NCBI GenBank assembly: GCA_019242135.1
Contig: JAFAWC010000488.1
Location: 1-12,132 of the forward strand
Direction: 5' to 3'
From: Mycobacteriaceae bacterium
GTDB lineage: Bacteria; Actinomycetota; Actinomycetes; Mycobacteriales; Mycobacteriaceae
Length of the DNA: 12,132 nucleotides
In this document: one piece after another, positions 7,238 through 12,132 of the stretch
How the letters are laid out: every line of letters starts with the position of its first letter
Numbering within the stretch: position 1 is the first letter of the stretch
Position numbers and translations under genes: made by a program
Notes under the pieces: generated by a model
Database searches by the model: none
Told to the model about the DNA's origin: nothing
What the model saw: only the letters and a program-made list of their open reading frames with translations

Positions 7238-7269
7238 TGAGCGCTCGCGCGAAGAACAGAGGGCAGTGA
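7237..7269 (+). other. 10-codon mini-ORF bridging ridA and the MBL gene
   Basis: ATG at 7237 overlaps the ridA stop by one base (TGATG) and encodes MSARAKNRGQ, ending in a TGA at 7267-7269 that overlaps the GTG start of the next gene (GTGA). The layout would let ribosomes leaving ridA restart, read ten codons and restart again at the MBL gene. No conservation evidence is available here, so a chance ORF in the spacer is possible. Confidence 0.35.
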
Positions 7270-8045
7270 CCCCTTCCCATCCCGCCTACGGGCTGTTGCG
7301 CCCGGTGACCGCGACGGCGTCGGTGCTGCTGTGCGACAACCCCGGGCTGCTCACGCTCGACGGCACGAACACCTGGGTGTTGCGCGGTGCCGGCAGCCAC
7401 GAGATGGTGGTCGTCGACCCGGGCCCCGACGACGAGGATCACATCGGGAAACTCGCCGAGTTGGGCCCCATTTCGCTGATCTTGATCAGTCACCGGCACG
7501 ACGATCACACCGGCGGTATCGACCGGATCGTTGACCTCACCGGTGCGCCCGTGCGCGCCATCGGCAGCGGCTTCCTGCGCGGCATGGGTCCTCCGTTGAC
7601 CGACGGCGAGGTGATCGACGCAGCCGGACTGCGCATCACGGTGATGGCGACTCCCGGGCACACCGCGGACTCACTGGCCTTCGTCCTCGACGACGCGGTG
7701 CTGACCGCCGACACCGTCCTCGGCCGGGGCACGACAGTCATCGACTCCGAAGACGGCAGCCTTCGCGACTACCTCGAGTCGCTGAAGCGACTCCGCGGCC
7801 TCGGCAAGCGCGCCGTGCTGCCCGGCCACGGCCCCGACCTCACTGACCTGGCCGCAGTCGCCGACATGTATTTGGCGCACCGGAAGCAACGGCTGGACCA
7901 GGTCAGGGATGCACTCGAGGTGCTCGGCCCCGACGCCACCGCCCGTCAGATCGTCGAGCATGTCTACACCGACGTCGACCAAGAGTTGTGGGACGTCGCC
8001 GAGTGGTCCGTGCAGGCCCAGCTGGACTACCTGCGCGCCACCTGA
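7266..8045 (+). CDS. metallo-beta-lactamase-fold hydrolase (Rv3677c-like)
   Basis: A 259-residue MBL-fold protein of the LACTB2/glyoxalase II-like type. The metal motif SHRHDDH gives H76, H78, D80 and H81; further ligands are H132 (TPGHTADS), D149 (TADTVLG) and H188 (PGHGPDL), a full set for a two-metal site. After the catalytic domain, residues about 195-259 form the small helical/winged-helix region seen in LACTB2 relatives (ending WSVQAQLDYLRAT). No signal peptide is present, so it is a cytosolic hydrolase rather than a secreted antibiotic-resistance enzyme. The substrate is unknown; thioester or nucleic-acid phosphodiester hydrolysis are both known in the family. GTG 7266 has AGAGG a few bases upstream. 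It ends 75 bp from the convergent crp stop, with a large hairpin between. Confidence 0.92.
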   Translation: MTPSHPAYGLLRPVTATASVLLCDNPGLLTLDGTNTWVLRGAGSHEMVVVDPGPDDEDHIGKLAELGPISLILISHRHDDHTGGIDRIVDLTGAPVRAIGSGFLRGMGPPLTDGEVIDAAGLRITVMATPGHTADSLAFVLDDAVLTADTVLGRGTTVIDSEDGSLRDYLESLKRLRGLGKRAVLPGHGPDLTDLAAVADMYLAHRKQRLDQVRDALEVLGPDATARQIVEHVYTDVDQELWDVAEWSVQAQLDYLRAT

Positions 8046-8050
8046 CCCGC

Positions 8051-8105
8051 GAAACGGTATTCCACGCGGCCCCTACTCGCACTTTCCCGCGCGGAATACC
8101 GTTTC
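8051..8105. terminator. large hairpin between convergent MBL gene and crp
   Basis: Arms 8051-8069 and 8087-8105 pair at 18 of 19 positions; the outer 13 bp (GAAACGGTATTCC / GGAATACCGTTTC) are perfect, one A-C mismatch follows, then CGCGG pairs with CCGCG. The loop is 17 nt. It starts 6 nt past the MBL stop and 15 nt from the crp stop, and would work on both strands. There is no long U tract, as is usual for mycobacterial terminators. A dimeric-regulator operator is an alternative but less likely between two gene ends. Confidence 0.75.
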
Positions 8106-8119
8106 ACGACCCAAACGGC

Positions 8120-8794
8120 CTAGCGCGCCCGCCGCGCCAGCCGCTCGGAGTCCGAGATCAGCACGCTCTTGCCCTCCAGCCTGATCCAGCCGCGATGGGC
8201 GAAGTCGGCGAGCGCCTTATTCACGGTCTCCCGCGACGCGCCGACCAGCTGAGCGATTTCCTCCTGCGTGAGGTCATGGGTCACCCGCAGCGCGCCGCCC
8301 TCCTGGGTGCCGAACCGCTGCGCCAACTGCAACAACTGCTTGGCCACCCGCCCCGGCACGTCCGTGAAGATCAGGTCGGCGAGGTTGTTGTTCGTCCGTC
8401 GCAGCCGGCGGGCCAGCACCCGAAGCAACTGCTCGGCGATCTCGGGCCGGTCCGATATCCAGGCGCGCAGCGCGTCGCGGTCCATCGACACCGCACGGAG
8501 CTCGGTGATCGTCGTCGCACTCGAGGTCCGCGGTCCCGGGTCGAAGATCGACAGCTCGCCGAACATGTCCGACGGGCCCATGATCGTCAGCAGGTTCTCG
8601 CGGCCGTCTGGCGAGCGACGGCCGATCTTGACCTTGCCGGAGATGATGATGTAGAGCCGGTCTCCCGGTTCGCCCTCGGCGAATACGGTGTGCCCGCGCG
8701 GGAAGTCGACCGGCTGTAGTTGTTTGGTCAGCGCAGCTACAGCGCTGGGCTCGACTCCCTGGAAGATTCCGGCCCTGGCCAGGATCTCGTCCAC
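8120..8794 (-). CDS. crp: cAMP receptor protein CRP (Rv3676-like)
   Basis: A 224-residue CRP/FNR-family global regulator, nearly identical in layout to M. tuberculosis Rv3676 and orthologous to GlxR of corynebacteria. N-terminal cAMP-binding beta-barrel about 5-115, with the phosphate-binding-cassette FGEL (78-81, E80) and R89-T90-S91. The dimer helix about 115-142 contains T134 and N135, the residues that contact cAMP across the dimer in Rv3676. C-terminal winged helix: [24 protein letters not shown] (split: helix at 175-184, recognition helix about 187-197). It binds sites of the TGTGA-N6-TCACA type; known targets include whiB1 and rpfA. GTG 8794 has GAGGGG 4 nt upstream. It is downstream of the small membrane-protein gene on the same strand, 111 bp away, and convergent with the MBL gene. 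Confidence 0.97.
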   Translation of the reverse strand: MDEILARAGIFQGVEPSAVAALTKQLQPVDFPRGHTVFAEGEPGDRLYIIISGKVKIGRRSPDGRENLLTIMGPSDMFGELSIFDPGPRTSSATTITELRAVSMDRDALRAWISDRPEIAEQLLRVLARRLRRTNNNLADLIFTDVPGRVAKQLLQLAQRFGTQEGGALRVTHDLTQEEIAQLVGASRETVNKALADFAHRGWIRLEGKSVLISDSERLARRAR

Positions 8795-8798
8795 GTTG

Positions 8799-8804
8799 CC
8801 CCTC
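8799..8804 (-). promoter_or_regulatory. crp ribosome binding site
   Basis: Minus-strand GAGGGG, 4 nt before the GTG start at 8794. It supports the 224-residue form and marks crp as a leadered transcript, unlike several of its neighbours. Confidence 0.6.
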
Positions 8805-8884
8805 TTAAGCTCACAACCGAAAACCGGCCACTAGACGGCTAACAAATCAACCCAGCGGCCGGCGTAGTCTCTTTCGACCCCTCG

Positions 8885-8909
8885 ACGCTACACAGAATCC
8901 GCATGTCAA
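8885..8909 (-). promoter_or_regulatory. possible crp promoter overlapping the upstream gene's stop
   Basis: A perfect TTGACA lies at 8909-8904 on the minus strand, and the TGA inside it is the stop codon of the upstream small membrane-protein gene. TAGCGT, a TANNNT match, lies at 8890-8885. The 13-bp spacing is shorter than the usual 16-19, so these may not work as a pair; TAGCGT alone would start a leader of roughly 85 nt. No full CRP palindrome (TGTGA-N6-TCACA) is seen in the 8795-8905 region. Confidence 0.35.
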
Positions 8910-9220
8910 GTCTGTCGAAATTGCGGATTGCCCATTGCAGCCGCGTGAACCCGCGCACGCGAGGAGAAAGCCGCGGAGCCCACCCGCGCCCGTCCCACCG
9001 GCTCCCCGGCAGCCACCCGGCGCCGCCGCAGGCAATCCAGCGCCTCCGGCATGCCGTCCCGCGCCAGTGTCCTCATGTCACCCGGCTGCGCCTGGGCCAG
9101 GAACTCTGCCACGTCCTCGGCCCCCACACAGCCGCGGTTCAGCGTGCTCTCGAGGCGCTCCAATCCGAACGTTGCCAGCATCAGCAACGCCGGGATCAGC
9201 GCGACGAACAGCCATGACAC
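8906..9220 (-). CDS. small single-pass membrane protein (Rv3675-like)
   Basis: A 104-residue protein of unknown function. Residues about 2-20 are hydrophobic ([21 protein letters not shown]), a single membrane anchor; the rest is a charged cytoplasmic or periplasmic tail with the pattern [29 protein letters not shown], ending NPQFRQT. No enzyme domain is seen. The location between nth (divergent) and crp (same strand) matches Rv3675, annotated as a possible membrane protein of about 125 residues. The start is uncertain: the frame is open to 9391, but everything upstream of 9289 overlaps nth, and GTG at 9220 is the first standard start codon after that. No Shine-Dalgarno is visible before it. 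Its stop codon lies inside a TTGACA that may belong to crp. Confidence 0.65.
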   Translation of the reverse strand: MSWLFVALIPALLMLATFGLERLESTLNRGCVGAEDVAEFLAQAQPGDMRTLARDGMPEALDCLRRRRVAAGEPVGRARVGSAAFSSRARVHAAAMGNPQFRQT

Positions 9221-9276
9221 AGGCAGAAGTAAACACTTCGAAGGTCTCAGTGCGATTACGAAATCCCACCGGTCAG

Positions 9277-9282
9277 TACCCT
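9277..9282 (+). promoter_or_regulatory. putative -10 box for a leaderless nth mRNA
   Basis: TACCCT is followed by 6 nt and GTG at 9289, so the hexamer is at -12 to -7 if the G is +1. No correctly spaced Shine-Dalgarno sequence precedes the start. This may be the promoter of the whole nth-thioredoxin-Nudix-marP run. Confidence 0.5.
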
Positions 9283-9288
9283 TGCAGG

Positions 9289-10053
9289 GTGGCTGCGAGC
9301 AAGCGGCCCGCATCCGCGGACCGACGCTGGGTCGCCGAGACGCACCTCGGCTTGGTGCGGCGCGCCCGCCGGATGAATCGCGCGCTGGCACAAGCTTTTC
9401 CCCACGTCTACTGCGAACTGGACTTCACCAACCCGCTTGAGCTCACCGTCGCGACGATCCTGTCGGCACAAAGCACCGACAAACGAGTCAACCTCACCAC
9501 CCCCGCGCTCTTCGCCCGTTACCGCACCGCTCGCGACTACGCCGGTGCCGACCGCGCCGCACTTGAGGAGCTGATCCGGCCGACCGGATTCTTCCGCAAT
9601 AAGGCCGCGGCGTTGATCAAGCTCGGCCAGGCACTCGAGGAGCGGTTCGACGGTGAGGTGCCCGCGACCATGGCGGAGCTGGTCACGCTGCCCAGCGTGG
9701 GCCGCAAGACCGCCAACGTGATCCTCGGTAACGCGTTCGGCGTGCCCGGCATCACCGTCGATACGCATTTCGGCCGGTTGGTGCGCCGGTGGCGCTGGAC
9801 CGAGGAGACCGATCCGGTCAAGGTCGAAAAGGCCGTTGGCGAGCTGATCGAGCGCAGTGAATGGACACTGCTCAGCCACCGTGTGATCTTTCATGGCCGA
9901 CGGGTCTGCCACTCGAGGCGACCGGCGTGCGGGGTCTGCGTGCTGGCCAGGGACTGCCCGTCGTTTGGGCTCGGGCCCACCGAACCGCCGATCGCCGCCA
10001 CGCTGGTGAAGGGACCCGAGACAGCGCACCTGCTGGCGCTGGCCGGGCTGTAA
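9289..10053 (+). CDS. nth: endonuclease III, base-excision repair DNA glycosylase/AP lyase
   Basis: A 254-residue Nth that removes oxidised pyrimidines and cleaves at abasic sites. The helix-hairpin-helix [10 protein letters not shown] carries the catalytic lysine K140, and VDTHFGRL carries the catalytic aspartate D158. The [4Fe-4S] loop is complete: C207, C214, C217 and C223 (C-X6-C-X2-C-X5-C). The family signature is normally LPGVGRK; here the first glycine is serine (codon AGC). The frame is open back to 8935, but GTG 9289 is the start nearest to the Rv3674c N-terminus (245 residues as I recall; nine fewer) and has a TACCCT box at -12 to -7. It is the first gene of a tight plus-strand run, with the thioredoxin-like gene 12 bp downstream, and is divergent from the small membrane-protein gene. 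Confidence 0.95.
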   Translation: MAASKRPASADRRWVAETHLGLVRRARRMNRALAQAFPHVYCELDFTNPLELTVATILSAQSTDKRVNLTTPALFARYRTARDYAGADRAALEELIRPTGFFRNKAAALIKLGQALEERFDGEVPATMAELVTLPSVGRKTANVILGNAFGVPGITVDTHFGRLVRRWRWTEETDPVKVEKAVGELIERSEWTLLSHRVIFHGRRVCHSRRPACGVCVLARDCPSFGLGPTEPPIAATLVKGPETAHLLALAGL

Positions 10054-10065
10054 GGCCGGGGGTCA

Positions 10066-10707
10066 ATGCGCTCGTCAACGCGCTGGACCATCGCGATCTT
10101 GATCGTGGTTGCGGTGATCGTCGCGGCGCTGGCCCGTGAGCTGCGAAGCATCCCGCCGTCATCGACAAGCGCCGGCCGTTCAACGGCGACTCCCGACCAA
10201 CCCGGCCCGGACCTGGCCGCGCTGCGCCGCCGCGCCGACCTGTCCCCATGCCCGCCGGATGGGCCCGGGCCGGGACCGCAGGCACTGCAGGGCGCAACGG
10301 GGGTGCAGTGCCTCGCCGACGGTGCCCCGGTCGACCCCGCCAAGGTTGTCGGCGGCCGCGCCGTGGTGCTGAATCTGTGGGCCTACTGGTGCGCGCCGTG
10401 CGCCCAGGAGTTGCCGGCGATGGCTGAATACCAGCGCCGGGTCGGAACCGCGGTGACGGTGATCACGGTGCATCAGGACGACGACGCCGCCGCGGCGCTC
10501 TCGCGGCTCGCCGACTGGGGGGTCAGGCTGCCGACCTGGCAGGATGGCGGGCGGCGCATCGCCGCGGCGCTCAAAGCGCCCAATATTATGCCCACGTCGG
10601 TGGTGCTGCGTGCGGACGGTAGCGTTGCCGGCATCCTGCCGCGGGCGTTCGACAGCGCCGACGACATCGCCGCCGCGGTCGATCAGACGATGGGAGCGTC
10701 GGGGTGA
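10066..10707 (+). CDS. membrane-anchored thioredoxin-like protein (Rv3673c-like)
   Basis: A 213-residue TlpA/ResA-type thiol-disulfide protein. Residues about 7-24 form an N-terminal membrane anchor that places the domain outside the membrane. A Pro/Ser-rich linker runs to about 55. The thioredoxin fold carries LNLWAYWCAPCAQELPAM with the active-site W108-C109-A110-P111-C112 and the cis-proline loop NIMPTSV (P176). Two extra cysteines, C62 and C82, lie before the fold and could form a second disulfide. It probably reduces or shuttles disulfides in envelope proteins; partners are unknown, though MarP, encoded two genes downstream, has a known regulatory disulfide in M. tuberculosis. ATG 10066 is 12 bp after the nth stop with a weak GGGGG upstream. 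The stop overlaps the Nudix start (GTGA, 10704-10707). Confidence 0.9.
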   Translation: MRSSTRWTIAILIVVAVIVAALARELRSIPPSSTSAGRSTATPDQPGPDLAALRRRADLSPCPPDGPGPGPQALQGATGVQCLADGAPVDPAKVVGGRAVVLNLWAYWCAPCAQELPAMAEYQRRVGTAVTVITVHQDDDAAAALSRLADWGVRLPTWQDGGRRIAAALKAPNIMPTSVVLRADGSVAGILPRAFDSADDIAAAVDQTMGASG

Positions 10708-11498
10708 GCGCAGCGGGTCCGACGGGCGTGCTGACCCCGCACGCCGCGCCCGCATGGCTCAAACCGCTTGTCGAGAACGTCGGCTGCGTACCGGCCGCCT
10801 ACCGTCGCAGGGTTCCGGCGGATGTGCTGGCGATGGTGACCGCCGCGACCGCGACGGCCGCCCTGGCCGGAGCCGGCCGTGACGCCGCGGTTCTGGTGTT
10901 GTTCTCCGGTCCCGAAGACGTCCCCGCGGGCGGCGCCATCCCCGATGAGGTCGACCTGTTGCTGACCGTGCGCGCGTCGACGCTGCGGCACCACGCGGGT
11001 CAGGCAGCGTTCCCGGGCGGTGCGACCGATCCGGGTGATGCCGGGCCGGTGGACACGGCACTTCGCGAGGCTTATGAGGAAACGGGCATCGACGCCACTC
11101 GGCTGCGACCGCTGGCGACGCTGGACAAGATGTTCATAGCACCGTCCGGTTTTCACGTCGTGCCGGTGCTCGCGTACTCGCCCGATCCCGGACCGGTCGC
11201 CGTGGTCGACGAGGCCGAGACCGCGATCGTCGCGCGGGTTCCGTTGCGCGCCTTCGTCAATCCGGAAAACCGGCTGATGGTGTATCGGCGAACGTTCACC
11301 AACCGCTTCGCGGGTCCCGCGTTCCTGCTCAACGAAATGCTCGTCTGGGGTTTCACCGGGCAGGTGATTTCGGCGCTGCTTGACTGCGGGGGCTGGGCGC
11401 AGCCGTGGAACACCGACGACGTCCGCGAACTCGATGACGCCATGGCCTTGGTCGACCACAACGGCGGTGATGAGGGCTACCGTGAGGCACGACGATGA
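10704..11498 (+). CDS. Nudix hydrolase, CoA-pyrophosphatase type (Rv3672c-like)
   Basis: A 264-residue protein of the NudL/NUDT7/NUDT8 group. The UPF0035 signature LLTVRASTLRHHAGQAAFPGG spans about 86-106 and is typical of enzymes that split CoA into 3',5'-ADP and phosphopantetheine. It runs into the Nudix box, which ends TALREAYEETGI (118-129) with metal ligands E122, E125 and E126. As in this subgroup, the Nudix box has one more residue than the G-X5-E-X7-REUXEEXGU consensus. No membrane segment is present. GTG 10704 overlaps the previous stop by 4 bp and has GGGAG about 7 nt upstream; the stop overlaps the marP start by 4 bp (ATGA). This coupling places a cytosolic hydrolase between two membrane proteins. 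The substrate is inferred from the family and is untested here. Confidence 0.92.
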   Translation: MSAAGPTGVLTPHAAPAWLKPLVENVGCVPAAYRRRVPADVLAMVTAATATAALAGAGRDAAVLVLFSGPEDVPAGGAIPDEVDLLLTVRASTLRHHAGQAAFPGGATDPGDAGPVDTALREAYEETGIDATRLRPLATLDKMFIAPSGFHVVPVLAYSPDPGPVAVVDEAETAIVARVPLRAFVNPENRLMVYRRTFTNRFAGPAFLLNEMLVWGFTGQVISALLDCGGWAQPWNTDDVRELDDAMALVDHNGGDEGYREARR

Positions 11499-12132
11499 CA
11501 GCCTCGCAGTGGTTCGACCTGGCGGTGATCGCGGTCGCCTTCATTGCCGCGGTGTCCGGCTGGCGATCGGGTGCGCTGGGTTCGCTGATGTCGTTCGTCG
11601 GCGTGGTCCTGGGTGCGGTCGCCGGTGTCCTGCTCGCACCCCACCTCGTCGAACACATCAGCGGGCCGCGCACCAAGCTGTTCGTCGCACTGTTTCTGAT
11701 CCTCGGCCTGGTGGTGGTCGGCGAGGTCGCGGGCGTCGTGCTGGGCCGCGCGGTGCGCGGCGCGATCCGCAATCCCACTGTGCGCGCGGTTGACTCCGTT
11801 GTCGGGGTGGCGCTGCAGGTGGTCGCGGTGCTGGTGGCGGCGTGGCTGTTGGCGTCGCCGCTGCGGTCCTCGGACCAGCAGACCCTGGCCCAGGCGTTCG
11901 AGGGTTCGATGATCCGCAAACAGGTCGACCAGGTCGCGCCGGGCTGGCTGAAGACCGTGCCGAACCGGTTGTCGGCGTTGCTGAACACCTCCGGCATCAC
12001 CGATGTGTGGCAGCCGTTCGGCCGCACCCCGATCGTGCCGGTGGAGGCGCCGGACCTGAGCCTGGCCGGCAACGCGGTGGTGGCGCAGGTCAAACCCAGC
12101 GTGGTGAAGATCCGCGGACTGGCCAACAGCTG
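11495..12132 (+). CDS. marP: MarP membrane serine protease, N-terminal part (Rv3671c-like)
   Basis: The first 212 codons of a protein that continues past the right edge. Four hydrophobic helices (about 7-22, 28-48, 62-84 and 102-121) form the CvpA-like membrane domain. A periplasmic linker follows, and the beginning of the trypsin-like protease domain appears as VVAQVKPSVVKIRGLANS. The last two bases, TG, fit a cysteine codon, which would be the counterpart of the M. tuberculosis MarP cysteine that forms a disulfide near the C-terminus. The His-Asp-Ser triad lies outside the window. Full-length MarP is about 397 residues; it keeps cytoplasmic pH neutral at acidic external pH and is needed for survival in macrophages, partly through cleavage of the hydrolase RipA. 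The ATG start overlaps the Nudix stop (ATGA, 11495-11498). Confidence 0.94.
   Translation, partial: MTASQWFDLAVIAVAFIAAVSGWRSGALGSLMSFVGVVLGAVAGVLLAPHLVEHISGPRTKLFVALFLILGLVVVGEVAGVVLGRAVRGAIRNPTVRAVDSVVGVALQVVAVLVAAWLLASPLRSSDQQTLAQAFEGSMIRKQVDQVAPGWLKTVPNRLSALLNTSGITDVWQPFGRTPIVPVEAPDLSLAGNAVVAQVKPSVVKIRGLANS

Noticed and set aside
7266..8045. Beta-lactam resistance enzyme
   Set aside because: The MBL fold lacks a signal peptide and resembles the LACTB2/glyoxalase II group, so antibiotic hydrolysis is not supported.
11353..12126. 257-aa minus-strand open frame opposite the Nudix and marP genes
   Set aside because: Composition is dominated by T/S/A/R, it is fully antisense to two recognised genes, and it has no start context or motif.

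Overview
This window looks like chromosomal core DNA from a Mycobacterium (or Mycolicibacterium). It is GC-rich. It carries WhiB4, the CRP of the Mycobacterium/Corynebacterium type, PonA2 with a PASTA domain, and the acid-resistance protease MarP. From memory, the gene order matches the M. tuberculosis block Rv3671c to Rv3684 in inverted orientation. The species cannot be fixed from the sequence alone. There are no insertion sequences, phage genes, CRISPR arrays or RNA genes that I can see.

Layout, left to right. (1) Bases 1-3689, minus strand: penicillin-binding protein PonA2, then a membrane-anchored metallophosphoesterase, then the start of a PLP-dependent cysteine desulfhydrase/synthase-like enzyme, which is cut by the window edge. 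(2) Bases 3690-4033: a 344-bp divergent intergenic region rich in small palindromes. (3) whiB4 on plus (4034-4387). (4) A convergent minus-strand pair of Get3/ArsA-like ATPases, BagA (Rv3679-like) and BagB (Rv3680-like). (5) Divergent from bagA with only 33 bp between the start codons, a plus-strand run: a 53-residue DUF4177-like protein, a RidA family protein and a metallo-beta-lactamase-fold hydrolase, closed by a large hairpin. (6) On minus, a small membrane protein followed by crp. (7) On plus, nth (endonuclease III), a membrane-anchored thioredoxin-like protein, a CoA-pyrophosphatase-type Nudix hydrolase and marP, which runs off the right edge.

How they fit together: most neighbouring genes on one strand overlap by 4 bp (GTGA or ATGA), which points to translational coupling. 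Themes are cell-wall and envelope stress (PonA2, MarP, BagAB), redox and sulfur chemistry (WhiB4, thioredoxin-like protein, cysteine desulfhydrase), metabolite damage control (RidA, Nudix, MBL) and global cAMP control (CRP).

No wholly new system is visible. The points most worth a second look are: the complementary loss of ATPase motifs in BagA and BagB; three genes whose start codons sit exactly where a TANNNT -10 box would place the transcription start (leaderless mRNAs); a 24-bp tandem duplication upstream of the metallophosphoesterase; a 10-codon mini-ORF bridging ridA and the MBL gene; and a GSND variant in the metallophosphoesterase metal site.
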